Shown here piece after piece: positions 42,596 through 51,847 of a stretch of DNA of 64,000 bases. Source of the DNA: Nonomuraea indica (GTDB lineage Bacteria; Actinomycetota; Actinomycetes; Streptosporangiales; Streptosporangiaceae); NCBI RefSeq assembly GCF_002850745.1, contig NZ_KZ559478.1:17369-81368 (forward strand). The letters run 5' to 3'. Every line of letters begins with the position of its first letter. Within the stretch, counting starts at the first letter, position 1. Position numbers and translations under genes: made by a program. A model generated the notes under the pieces. It saw only the letters and a program-made list of their open reading frames with translations, did no database searches and was not told the DNA's origin.

Positions 42596-43701
42596 GCGAC
42601 CACCTCACCGTGGATTCTGCGGGCGTACGTGAGCCGCTCGGTCACGGCAACTAGATCGTCGGATGGCACAGCGGCACCGGTGGCGAGATTGACCACCGTA
42701 CTCACCGACTCGATACCGCCGAGGTCGTCACGGACAGCTCTCCCGAGGGCCTCCAGCGAGCCGCACGCTCTGGCCTCCGTCCGGCAGAAGTATGCCAGCT
42801 CGCAGACGGACAGGCATTCAGGCGCGTACCGCGCCGGAATCTCGGAGACTGCCGCGCTGAGCTCCGCTGCCGAGCGTGTCGGGGTGTCACCGTCCATCAT
42901 CAGGTCGAGGCTGAGACCGGGGGGCAGAGTGTCGAGGATCGTGTCGATCCTGGCCAAGCGTTCCAGCTGGCGCCGCAGCACCTCCAGTTGATGGCGTACG
43001 TCGACCAGCCGGGCAGTCGGAAAGTTCCTGAAGTTCTCAGGACAGACCAGGATGATGTCGTGGGATACCCGCTGCGGATCCAGTCGGAGTTGCTCGAACA
43101 GGACACGCATCGCATGGACGTAGACGGCCGCCTCTCGCGCAGCCGCTGAAACTTTCGCGGTCTCGGCTTGGTCGTCGATGATGGCGAACGTCTTGATCAC
43201 TACGACATGGAACTTGCCCTGCGCCTGGAAGGCGATGACGTCCGGCTCAAGGTATACGTCGTAGCCCGCGACGTTGAGCTTGAGCAGCGGATGATCCACG
43301 ATCGTCGCCGCGTCAACCCGGTTCGCGGCGGCACTCCTGAGCAGTTGCTCCGTGTGCTTTCGGAGCAGCGCGCGACCCGCGTGCTCGTCGACGTCCTCCA
43401 CGTCCCGATAACCGGCCTCCTCCACGGCCAGCCCCAACAGCCCTCGTAGCAGGCGCAGGAGATGAGCTCCGCCGTTCTCCTTGACGATCGCCTTGAACTG
43501 CCGGCTGCGGATCAGCGCGAAGGGCGACTGACCGAACTGCATCGGGTGGCCCAGGTGCTGGACGACCTTTCCCTTGTCGATCCCCGCCGCGTCGAGCACG
43601 GCCCTGCGGTGACATGCGGGATTGGCGGCCAGGGCTGCGATGCTGCGGGCGTTGTGGTCGACGGGCGGGCTCGGGCCGCGCAGCGCGTCGAGCCGGCTCA
43701 T
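42592..43701 (-). CDS. Cas4-like Fe-S PD-(D/E)XK protein
   Basis: 369 residues. Cys30 lies near the N-terminus, and Cys296, Cys300 and Cys306 (CLSVCELAYFC) near the C-terminus, the 1+3 pattern of Cas4/AddB [4Fe-4S] nucleases. The core YLEPDVIAFQAQGKFHVVVIK gives Asp154 and Lys170, but the residue two before the Lys (168) is Val where Asp or Glu is expected. The fold call is from this pattern. Either Glu152 substitutes or the protein is a DNA-binding non-nuclease. Coupled to both neighbours by 4-bp overlaps. Confidence 0.72.
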   Translation of the reverse strand: MSRLDALRGPSPPVDHNARSIAALAANPACHRRAVLDAAGIDKGKVVQHLGHPMQFGQSPFALIRSRQFKAIVKENGGAHLLRLLRGLLGLAVEEAGYRDVEDVDEHAGRALLRKHTEQLLRSAAANRVDAATIVDHPLLKLNVAGYDVYLEPDVIAFQAQGKFHVVVIKTFAIIDDQAETAKVSAAAREAAVYVHAMRVLFEQLRLDPQRVSHDIILVCPENFRNFPTARLVDVRHQLEVLRRQLERLARIDTILDTLPPGLSLDLMMDGDTPTRSAAELSAAVSEIPARYAPECLSVCELAYFCRTEARACGSLEALGRAVRDDLGGIESVSTVVNLATGAAVPSDDLVAVTERLTYARRIHGEVVA

Positions 43702-44507
43702 GCGGTGCTCGCCGTCCTCAATCCCGCACCGAAGAGCTGGTTGACCTCCGCTAGCTGTGATGCCGCACGCTCAGCGACCGCCTTGCGGTGTTGTCGATCT
43801 TTTTCCTCGTGTACGGCGAGTTCGGCGCGGGCGGCGGTGATGACTCGGCCCGGATCCGCGGGTCCGAAGTCGGCCACCGCGCCGGGGATGTTCTGCGCCA
43901 TGGCGGTGAGGAGCCGGAACCCACCGAGCGGGCTCTCGCCGGCGCGGGTGAGCCGCTGCAGATGCTCTGCGATGCGGATGGTGGAGGTCAACAGGTCGGT
44001 ACGTGGACTCAGCGGCCCGATGATCCGGCGGCGCAGTGGCCAGGTGCTGACGGCCAGCACACCTCGTACGGGAGAAAGGCGTTCGGCGCTCAGCGCCGCG
44101 CAGAGGTAGTAAGGCCTTGAGTTGGGGGACGAGCGGAAAGATCGCTCCTCGTCCCTGCGCAGACTCGTGAGTTTGGCGTTGGTGATCGTACCGCTGAAGA
44201 ACGACTCGTCGACCGCGACGATCGTCTTGGCCGCAGCTGGTACACCCAGCAGTGTCAACGCCTGGTGCACATGCTCCCTGACTGGGGCGGGCGGCGCAGG
44301 AGGGGGATTGATGGCCTCTTCCCAGGTTCGCTCCACTTGACGGAGCTCGGCTCTCAGGGATCGCACCCGGGCGGGGTCTCCGGCGGCCGAGGCTACGCGT
44401 ATCTCGCGCCTCAGCGTCAACATGCGTTCTTCAAGCCCGTCCATGTCCACGTTTCCGCAGCTTAGCAAGCGACCCAAGCGGAGCCAAGCTATTCCACTTG
44501 CTTCCAC
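43698..44507 (-). CDS. coiled-coil protein, first gene of the Cas4-like/SF1 operon
   Basis: 269 residues. A coiled coil spans about 22-65 (MLTLRREIRVASAAGDPARV continuing LRAELRQVERTWEEAI), then a mixed alpha/beta domain (TIVAVDESFFSGTITNAKLT, PYYLCAALSAERLSPVRGVL) and a C-terminal basic helical end. No family recognised. It starts the minus-strand operon; 154 bp separate it from the divergent TIGR04141 gene. Possibly a sensor or specificity subunit. The ATG at 44507 may be too early, since the coiled coil begins at about residue 22. Confidence 0.6.
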   Translation of the reverse strand: MEASGIAWLRLGRLLSCGNVDMDGLEERMLTLRREIRVASAAGDPARVRSLRAELRQVERTWEEAINPPPAPPAPVREHVHQALTLLGVPAAAKTIVAVDESFFSGTITNAKLTSLRRDEERSFRSSPNSRPYYLCAALSAERLSPVRGVLAVSTWPLRRRIIGPLSPRTDLLTSTIRIAEHLQRLTRAGESPLGGFRLLTAMAQNIPGAVADFGPADPGRVITAARAELAVHEEKDRQHRKAVAERAASQLAEVNQLFGAGLRTASTA

Positions 44508-44661
44508 TATTTTCCACGGTTACCCTGGGCGAGTAGCCCTCACGGCAGGCGTGGCATTCGGTGTGGATGGGGATCCACCGCCCGTCTCCGAGGGCCTTTT
44601 CTTCTTCCCCTAGGCGCCCGGTCCCGTGGGCCGGCGTCTTCCGCGAGCTAGGAGACGAAAC

Positions 44662-46317
44662 ATGGTGCGACCGAGGACGCGTGACCTGACCCTGTACCGG
44701 CTCACGGGCGTGGAGCCCACCCCGTACGGCATGCTCAACGTGCTGGACCTCGCCAAGCTCGACGAGCTCGAGGTGGAGCCGCAAGAGCTCTCCCTGGCCG
44801 GGGCGCCCGCCCTGTGGGTGGCCGGGCACCAGGAGATGCCGCTGGCCAGCTGGTGCGAGGACGCTGCGGCCACGACGGGCCTGAACGTGGCCTTCGACGA
44901 GCGGCGCTCCTTCGGGCTGCTGATGATCGCCGTCGACGGCGGCGTCTACGCCATCGGCTACGGCCAGGGCCACTGGTGGATCCCGGACGAGCACAAGGAC
45001 CACGGTTTCGGCATCCGCTTCGCGGTGCGCCGCCTCGACCCCGACCACGTGCAGGACGTGGCACGCCGCCGCATCGGCGCGCGTGGCCGCACCGACCTGA
45101 CTCTGATCCCCGGCGGCATGCCGATCTGGGCTCTGGGCATCGAGGAGCAGGCCGAGGTGATCCGCCGCATGGGCGGGCGCTCGCGCGACCTCAAGGTCAC
45201 CTTCTCCAAGGCCGACGAGCGGCCGGTGCGCCTGGAGGCCGGCGTGGGGCTGAGCATGAGGTTCGGCATCTGGCCGGAGGACCTCGTCGCCGACATCCGG
45301 GAGATCGCCCGCGTCTGCCGTGAGGACGAGCCGCACCCGGCGCTCGAGTTCGTGGATCACATCCGCCCCATCGTGGACAACGCGCTGGTCACCCGGCTGG
45401 ACACCCGGCTCGATGAGCTGCTGGGCCACCCCGACACGACGGAGCTCGTCTGCGTGGTGCCGACCCCTTGCCTGCCCGGCTACGCTCAGGCCCGCCGATT
45501 CGAGGTGAAGATCGGGACTGCGACGCAGCGTGTGGACGAGCTCGACGTCCAGCTCATCCGTGTCCGCGCTCGGCTCCAAGCCCCGGGGGCGCGGGTGACG
45601 GCGTTGCGAAAGGGCAAGATCCGCATGTTCCGGGACGCCGAGCGCACGCACGAGGTCGGGGACGCGGCGGCCATCAAGTGGCTGGAGGTCGTGCTGACCA
45701 TGGGCGGGCGGCGCTACTTCCTGCTCGACGGCGAGTGGTACGAGATCGACCCCGCATACCTGGAGGACAAGCTCAACGAGATCGTGCCGCTGTTCGCCTT
45801 GCACCCCTCCGTCGAGCTCCCGACGCGATACGCCGGTCAGAACGAGAAGGAGTACAACATCGACGTCGCGGAGATGTGCGACGGGTTCCTGTGCCTGGAC
45901 CGCGCTCTCCTGAAGACGAAGTTCTTCGCCGGCAACGGCTTCGAGGCCTGCGACCTCCTGGGCCCCGGCGACACCCTGGTGCACGTCAAGTTTGCCGAGG
46001 GCGCCAGCACGCTCAGCCACCTGTTCGCCCAGGGCGTCGTGGCGACGCAGGCACTCCTGCACTCCGACGAGGCGCTGCGCCGTTTCAAGGAGAAGGTCGC
46101 GGAGGTGAGCCAGGGCCGTCGCCAGGTGCCGGAGGACTTCCGACCGAGCAAGGTCGTGTTCGCCATCCACCTCAAGACGGGAGCCTCGCTCACGCCCAAG
46201 ACGCTCTTCCCGCTGGCGCGAGTGGCACTTGCGAACGCGGCCAGGGTGCTGCGGACGTACGGCATCGAGGTCGAGGTGGTGGGCATCCCCGCCGCTGAGG
46301 GCGTGCTGGCCGCCTAG
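44662..46317 (+). CDS. TIGR04141 / DUF6119 family protein
   Basis: 551 residues, the usual family length. Typical blocks are YRLTGVEPTPYGMLNVLDLA at the start, FEACDLLGPGDTLVHVKFAE, STLSHLFAQGVVATQALLHS and the ending FALARVALANAARVL-like stretch. TIGR04141 proteins are sporadically distributed and biochemically uncharacterised as far as I know, but are often found with defence genes. CTAGGAG 7 bp before the ATG at 44662 fixes the start. Followed 129 bp later by the large helicase. Confidence 0.82.
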   Translation: MVRPRTRDLTLYRLTGVEPTPYGMLNVLDLAKLDELEVEPQELSLAGAPALWVAGHQEMPLASWCEDAAATTGLNVAFDERRSFGLLMIAVDGGVYAIGYGQGHWWIPDEHKDHGFGIRFAVRRLDPDHVQDVARRRIGARGRTDLTLIPGGMPIWALGIEEQAEVIRRMGGRSRDLKVTFSKADERPVRLEAGVGLSMRFGIWPEDLVADIREIARVCREDEPHPALEFVDHIRPIVDNALVTRLDTRLDELLGHPDTTELVCVVPTPCLPGYAQARRFEVKIGTATQRVDELDVQLIRVRARLQAPGARVTALRKGKIRMFRDAERTHEVGDAAAIKWLEVVLTMGGRRYFLLDGEWYEIDPAYLEDKLNEIVPLFALHPSVELPTRYAGQNEKEYNIDVAEMCDGFLCLDRALLKTKFFAGNGFEACDLLGPGDTLVHVKFAEGASTLSHLFAQGVVATQALLHSDEALRRFKEKVAEVSQGRRQVPEDFRPSKVVFAIHLKTGASLTPKTLFPLARVALANAARVLRTYGIEVEVVGIPAAEGVLAA

Positions 46318-46446
46318 ATCCCTGCTTGCCTGCCAACATCGCGATCCTGCCCACGTCTCTCAGGGCGTCCCGTTAACCTGTGGTCGCCCTGGGAGCTCCA
46401 GTACCGAGACCTGACGAGGTCGTGCAGTCCCTCAGCTAGGAGTGCC

Positions 46447-49400
46447 GTGAGCCATCTGAACGACAGCCGCGCGCGTGTCATGGAGTTCTGGCGGGCTTGC
46501 GAGTTGTTCAGCCCGCCGAGTCTGCCAAGGGTCACCCCTCGGGACGAGCGGGAGCCGGTGTTCCAGATGCAAGCCGGCGCCCCGCTTCCCTGGGAGGCCG
46601 ATCACCCGCTCCAGCGCAGGCGCATCAAGCCGAACATGACATGGCGCTACATCGTCTACGGCGGCGTCTTCCAGCTCGAACGGGTACGGGTCCTGCTGGA
46701 GAACGTGTTCGGGCCCGATCCGGAGAACTTCGACCGTGCCACGCAGGGGGCAAGTGCGCTCTTCGCCATGCTGGTCACGGAAGAAGGCCGGCCGTTGCTG
46801 GGAGCGTGGGAGTTCTCCAGTGCCGCCTGGGCGGCGGGTCGCACGGTGTCCCCCGGCCACCGGGATCCGGCCTGGCTCAAGGGCTTCGATGTGGCGGCCG
46901 GTCGCGTAGGGGCCGCCGGCGAGGAACTCGTCGCCGCTCTGGAGCATGACGAGCGAGCCGCCGAACTGCGGAACGAAGGTGTCTCTGTCGGTCGCCCCCT
47001 CAGGCAGGATGACTTGCGGGCACTCATGAAGCTCACGGCCGACCGGTTCGGTGTGGAGGAGGTCCTGGCGCCCGACGGTCTGCTCGTCAAGTGCGTGCAG
47101 GTTTCGCGCCGGCGCGAGCACGACGATGACGGCAGCACCGACTTCCTCAACAGCTTCATCGTCCATGACCTCGAACGAGTTGCCTCAGCCGTCCGGGCAG
47201 GCACCTATGGCGCTGCCTTGGACGCCTACCTGCGGATTCCAGAGCCGTCCCGTACGGACCTGCGCAAGGAACCGCAGGTGGTTCTCGACCACGTGTCACC
47301 CGAACATGTCCCTGCGGGACGTTGGCCTCAGGGGCCGGGTCTGCCGCTCGCGCTGAGCCAGCAGTTCGCGGTCAACACGATCATGTCCGAGCTGGCCCCG
47401 AGGGCGGGCTTGTTCGCTGTCAACGGACCTCCGGGCACCGGCAAGACCACGATGCTCAGGGATCTGATCGCGGCCAACGTCGTGGAGCGCGCGCTGCGCC
47501 TGTCCAGGCTGCCCAGCACTGAGGCCGCGTTCACCGGAGAGATGCGCTGGCAGACAGGCGACTTCCGGCGGGTGGTGAGCCTGTGGCGCGAAGAGCTCAC
47601 CGGCTTCGAGATGGTGGTCACCTCAGCCAACAACGGGGCTGTGGAGAACGTCACGACCGAGATCCCCGGCGAGAAAGCGATCGACGCACTCTGGAGAGGT
47701 GAGGCCGCCTACTTCGACGACGTGGCGAGCCGGGTACTCGGCGAGCCCGCGTGGGGCCTGGTGGCGGCCAAGCTGGGCCGGAAGTCCTACCGCATGGAGT
47801 TCGTCAGCAAGGCCTGGTACGGCACCGCCGACGAACCCGGTCTGCGGATGAGCTTCGAAGCCTGGCAGAGCACCGTGACGGACTCCTGGGCAACGGCCGT
47901 CGAGTCGTTCACCCTCGCCTACGAACGAGTCGAGGCTCTCCGGCGCGAGCGGGCCACCGCCCACGACGCCTTGCGGGAACTGCCCGTACAGCAGCGCATC
48001 ATCACACGGGCGACCGAGCAGATCACCGCCGCCGAAGGTCGTCTCACCGCCCTGCGCACCGAGTTCGACGACGCCAAGCGTCTCGAGGAGTCGGCACGGC
48101 AGGAGATCACCGCACGCAAGCGCAACCGCCAGGAGCATCAACAGTTCCAGCCCAGCCTGGTCACGGCGCTCTTCACCCTCGGGAAGGCCTCCCGGGAGTG
48201 GCATGCGCAGGACCGGGCCCTTGCAGGCGACGTTCAGAGCGCCGAGCACGCGCTCGGCACCGCGACCGCGCGGCTGGAAGGACTCCGCCAGGCCGCCGCG
48301 CAGCTCTCCTATGAGCGCGACTCGCTCCGCGCCGAGTTGCACACCGCCCGGTCCCGGCTGGCCGAGATCCAGTCCCGGCTGGCCGTCCAGCAGGAGCGGC
48401 TCGGGCGGTTCTTCCCGGACGAGCGCTGGTGGACCGACGAGGAGCACCGGGAGAGTCAGACGCTGTGGACCGACGAGGCCTGGAACCACGCCCGCACCGA
48501 CCTGTTCGTGGAGGCCCTCCGCCTGCACCGGGCGTTCCTCCGGGCGGAGGCGACGCGGATGCGCAGAAGCCTGCAAGCCGCCATGGACGTCGTCATCGGG
48601 GACGTGCCCGCCGGCGTGCCAGAGGAGGCCGTACGGGCAGCGTGGCAGGGCTTGTTCTTCCTGGTCCCGGTCATCTCCACCACCTTCGCCTCCTTCGATC
48701 GCGTGTTCTCGCACCTCACGCAGGAGGCGCTGGGTTGGTTGTTCATCGACGAGGCCGGCCAGGCCGCACCACAACTCGCGGCGGGCGCGATCTGGCGGTC
48801 ACGGCGGGTGGTGGCCGTAGGGGATCCTCTGCAACTGGAGCCGGTGGTGACGCTGCCGTTCGCCGCCCAGCAGGCACTGCGGCGTACGTTCGGCGTCCAG
48901 GAGGAGCACTGGCTGCCGGGACGCACCTCGGTCCAGCAACTGGCCGATCATACGAACGCGTACGGCACGTATCTGTCCGGAGAGGACGCACCCGTCTGGG
49001 TCGGAGCCCCGCTACGCGTCCACCGCCGCTGTGACGAGCCCATGTTCGGCATCTCCAACACCATCGCCTACGACGGGCTCATGGTCTACGGCAAGATCGC
49101 TGAATCCCCGATCGAACTGCCGGAGAGTGTGTGGATCGACGTGGTCGGCGCCGGCTCCAGCGGACACTGGATCCCCGAGGAGGGGGCAGCGCTGGAACGC
49201 ATCCTGACCCGCCTCGCCCACGACCAGGTCGCACCAGAGGACATCTTCGTGATCAGCCCGTTCCGCGATGTCGTACGCGGGATGCAGCAGGTCGCGCGGC
49301 GCTTCCCGGGCGTGGAGGCAGGGACCGTGCACACAGCCCAGGGCAAGGAGGCCAAGGTAGTCATACTCGTCCTGGGCGGCGATCCGCAACGGCCAGGTGC

Positions 49401-49581
49401 CAAGGCCTGGGCGGCCAAGCGTCCGAACCTGCTGAACGTGGCGGTCAGCCGCGCCAAACAGCGCCTCTACGTGATCGGCGATCGGACGTCGTGGTCGACG
49501 CAGCGCTACTTCAACGTACTCGCCCGCGATCTCCCGAAACTCGTGCTGCCGCCCGAGACCCCGACGTACTCAGGCCACTGA
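46447..49581 (+). CDS. large SF1 (AAA_11/AAA_12) helicase
   Basis: 1044 residues. Walker A is VNGPPGTGKTTM at about 325-336. A long coiled coil interrupts the motor at roughly 490-660 (ALREQITRATEQ-like stretches with Glu/Arg/Gln). Walker B is LFIDEAGQAAPQ with Asp768, then VGDPLQLEPV, and the C-terminal motif VI is NVAVSRAKQRLYV near 997. N-terminal 320 residues are unassigned. It resembles UPF1/Dna2-like helicases with coiled-coil insertion found in defence islands. AGGAG lies before the GTG at 46447. Confidence 0.88.
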   Translation: MSHLNDSRARVMEFWRACELFSPPSLPRVTPRDEREPVFQMQAGAPLPWEADHPLQRRRIKPNMTWRYIVYGGVFQLERVRVLLENVFGPDPENFDRATQGASALFAMLVTEEGRPLLGAWEFSSAAWAAGRTVSPGHRDPAWLKGFDVAAGRVGAAGEELVAALEHDERAAELRNEGVSVGRPLRQDDLRALMKLTADRFGVEEVLAPDGLLVKCVQVSRRREHDDDGSTDFLNSFIVHDLERVASAVRAGTYGAALDAYLRIPEPSRTDLRKEPQVVLDHVSPEHVPAGRWPQGPGLPLALSQQFAVNTIMSELAPRAGLFAVNGPPGTGKTTMLRDLIAANVVERALRLSRLPSTEAAFTGEMRWQTGDFRRVVSLWREELTGFEMVVTSANNGAVENVTTEIPGEKAIDALWRGEAAYFDDVASRVLGEPAWGLVAAKLGRKSYRMEFVSKAWYGTADEPGLRMSFEAWQSTVTDSWATAVESFTLAYERVEALRRERATAHDALRELPVQQRIITRATEQITAAEGRLTALRTEFDDAKRLEESARQEITARKRNRQEHQQFQPSLVTALFTLGKASREWHAQDRALAGDVQSAEHALGTATARLEGLRQAAAQLSYERDSLRAELHTARSRLAEIQSRLAVQQERLGRFFPDERWWTDEEHRESQTLWTDEAWNHARTDLFVEALRLHRAFLRAEATRMRRSLQAAMDVVIGDVPAGVPEEAVRAAWQGLFFLVPVISTTFASFDRVFSHLTQEALGWLFIDEAGQAAPQLAAGAIWRSRRVVAVGDPLQLEPVVTLPFAAQQALRRTFGVQEEHWLPGRTSVQQLADHTNAYGTYLSGEDAPVWVGAPLRVHRRCDEPMFGISNTIAYDGLMVYGKIAESPIELPESVWIDVVGAGSSGHWIPEEGAALERILTRLAHDQVAPEDIFVISPFRDVVRGMQQVARRFPGVEAGTVHTAQGKEAKVVILVLGGDPQRPGAKAWAAKRPNLLNVAVSRAKQRLYVIGDRTSWSTQRYFNVLARDLPKLVLPPETPTYSGH

Positions 49582-49652
49582 GATCGCGCCATCGAGCACC
49601 GCCCGGAGGTCAGAGGTTCCCATGACATCCACCGACTGGCTGGAGGACGGCC

Positions 49653-50714
49653 ATGAACAGCGACGGAATGTTCCACATCGACGAGTCCGGTCGCCTCCTC
49701 GCGATGCGTCTGGCACCCTACGAGGCCGAAGAGGTCCTTCAGCAACTGCTCGCCACTCACCCGGACCTCCTGGCGGGCGGGCAGATGACGCCCGACGATC
49801 CTCGCCGCTGGCTACTGGTACGGCGGGAGGCCGGTGTCCCCGACCGTGACGGTGGCAGCGGACGCTGGAGTCTCGATCACCTCTTCGTCGACCAGGACGG
49901 CATCCCCACCCTGGTCGAGGTCAAACGGGCCGGCGACAGCCGCATCCGCCGCGAGGTCGTCGGCCAGATGCTCGACTACGCCGCCAACGGAGTCCTCTAC
50001 TGGCCCGTACTCAACCTTCAGGCGCTGTTCGAGCAGACGCAGCGTGAGTCCGGCCGGGATCCACAGGAGATGATCGCTCAGCTCTGCGAGGACGACACGG
50101 CCACCGTGGAGGCCTTCTTCGCCAAGGTTGGCGACAATCTGCGAGCAGGCAAGATCCGGCTCGTCTTCGTCGCCGACGCCGTCCCCGACGATCTCCGCCG
50201 CATCGTGGAGTTTCTCAACGAGCAGATGAACCCCGCAGAGGTTCTCGCGGTCGAGGTCAAGCGGTACATCGCGGAGAATCATGGATGGCGCACGCTCGTC
50301 CCGTCCGTGTACGGACGCACCGCAGCCGCCTCCGCCAAGTCCGTCGCCGCGCGGCCGAGCCTGAGCGAACTTCGCGACAAGGCAGACGAAGACGTCCGCA
50401 CCCTCTGGACCTTGCTCGAGCAGTGGGCCGACGATGAAGAACTGACCCTGACCCACACCGCCGCAGGCGTCATCGTCTCGGGCCGAAACGACCTGCGCAT
50501 CGCGCAGCTCTATCCGAAGAATCGGGCCCTGTGCATCAATCTTGACCCGCTTCGCGGGCGCGGACGCCACGAACTGGCGGACGCCTGCCTCGCGACCTTG
50601 CGCACACTGACGAGCAAGCCACTGACATCAGCCTATCCGTTCTTCCCCGCGCCTGACGCCGTGGCCCAGTGGGAAGACCTCGCGAAGCTGCTTAGCCAGC
50701 TTGCCACTGCATGA
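49653..50714 (+). CDS. DUF91/NucS-like PD-(D/E)XK protein
   Basis: 353 residues. The nuclease core is WSLDHLFVDQDGIPTLVEVK at about 70-89 (Asp, then Glu-x-Lys), followed by RRIRREVVGQMLDYAANG, as in NucS/DUF91 proteins that cut mismatched or branched DNA. The C-terminus (about 230-353) is a separate domain (VRTLWTLLEQWADDEEL, LCINLDPLRGRG). GGAGG 8 bp before the ATG at 49653. It ends 200 bp before the last att copy, closing the TIGR04141-helicase-nuclease series. Confidence 0.8.
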   Translation: MNSDGMFHIDESGRLLAMRLAPYEAEEVLQQLLATHPDLLAGGQMTPDDPRRWLLVRREAGVPDRDGGSGRWSLDHLFVDQDGIPTLVEVKRAGDSRIRREVVGQMLDYAANGVLYWPVLNLQALFEQTQRESGRDPQEMIAQLCEDDTATVEAFFAKVGDNLRAGKIRLVFVADAVPDDLRRIVEFLNEQMNPAEVLAVEVKRYIAENHGWRTLVPSVYGRTAAASAKSVAARPSLSELRDKADEDVRTLWTLLEQWADDEELTLTHTAAGVIVSGRNDLRIAQLYPKNRALCINLDPLRGRGRHELADACLATLRTLTSKPLTSAYPFFPAPDAVAQWEDLAKLLSQLATA

Positions 50715-50912
50715 AGCGTTGAGAAGGGCGGTGACGGATACGCCGGCCGCGGCGCGTGAATCGGAAACTCCCGCCCGGGAGTATCGCTTTCACCAGCGTA
50801 AACACCCGCCCAGCGATGGACAGCGAGGAGGTCCTTGCTGAGGAGCTGAGGCAGGCCGAGCAACAATCACATATGGCCCGTCAGCAGAGAAACCGGACGC
50901 CGTTCGACTCGA

Positions 50913-50959
50913 GCTCTCCTAAAGCGGGTGCCGCAGGTTCGAATCCTGCCGGGGGCACT
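50913..50959 (+). repeat. right att copy (island 2 end)
   Basis: A 47-bp exact copy of tRNA bases 1016-1062. It lacks the tRNA 5' half. It is the distal end of the composite island; chromosome is expected to resume after it. Confidence 0.92.
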
Positions 50960-50984
50960 TTTCTGATCAAGCATTATGGCCTCT

Positions 50985-51018
50985 GACCTGCGGCTAGGCA
51001 GTCGCAGGTCTTTTGCTT
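50985..51018 (+). terminator. terminator following the right att copy
   Basis: GACCTGCG (50985-50992) pairs with CGCAGGTC (51003-51010), then TTTT. Same role as the hairpins at 1089 and 36438, with a different 10-nt loop. Confidence 0.8.
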
Positions 51019-51177
51019 GCTGGACCTTGGCATGCAACTGAGGGCACCCCTATGCGGCCATAGGACCATGGCCAGGGAGGCTTTTCCAACCTGATCGGGC
51101 ACGTCAGCGGGGGTGGCGTCGAGGCGCGGTTGGCATGAGAAGAGGCTCTCGGTAAGACAGCAGTCGACCAAGATCCG

Positions 51178-51690
51178 ATGCCTCTACCGGAGAGCCTCGT
51201 TGCTGTCATCCCCTGCCGCGATTCTGCTGTCCGATCACACCCTGATCGCCTGGCCGAGCTGATCCGTACCCGGCGTGCCGAACGCCGCTGCCGTTGGCGG
51301 CGCCTGGATGCGTCCCGGCAAGCCCTGCTGGTCCTGGCGCACCTGCGTAACGGCGACACCTACGCGCGTCTGGCCGCGGGCTTCGCCATCGGCACCAGCA
51401 CCGCCTGGCGCTACGTCCGCGAGGCGGTCGACCTGCTCGCCCTGCTCGCCGACGACGTCCACGCCGCCGTCTTACGCGCTGGCCGGCTGGCCTACGCCAT
51501 CCTGAACGGCACCCTCATCCCGATTGACAGGCTGGCCGACGAAGGGCCGTACTACTCCGGCACACACCGACGCTACGGCGTGAACGTGCAGGTCCTGGCC
51601 CGGGTGCGCTGCTGCCCGTACCGCGCCATCACGATCGTGCAGGCCATCCTCGTCGTGCAGCTCATCGAAGAAGGCCGCTACTCAGGATGA
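51178..51690 (+). pseudogene. truncated IS5-type transposase
   Basis: 170 residues. It shows the N-terminal HTH (LVLAHLRNGDTYARLAAGFA, TSTAWRYVREAV) and the first DDE block (LNGTLIPIDRLADEGPYYSG, HRRYGVNVQVLA), then leaves the family and stops before the other catalytic acids. The full enzyme is about 260-280 residues. Non-functional remnant beside the island end. Confidence 0.8.
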
Positions 51691-51847
51691 AAAGTGCTTA
51701 GTGGGTTCGAGGCCGCTGGCTGCTCAAGATCGCCGCCGCCGAACTCGGCCTTCCTGGCTGAGCTTCTGTGCGACTTTGTCGGTCGTGCTCGCCATACTCG
51801 CCGCTGTCGATCAAGAGGCTGACGGGATGCAGGGTGGAGATATCGGC

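Noticed and set aside
42592..43701. A true CRISPR Cas4
   Set aside because: No Cas1, Cas2, effector genes or array nearby; catalytic acid position is Val. Kept as Cas4-like only.
44431..46170. 579-residue antisense frame under the TIGR04141 gene
   Set aside because: High-GC shadow; the plus-strand frame has family motifs and a ribosome site.
36364..50959. Two further tRNA-Arg genes
   Set aside because: Only the 3' 47 bp are present at 36364 and 50913; acceptor 5' strand, D arm and half of the anticodon stem are missing.
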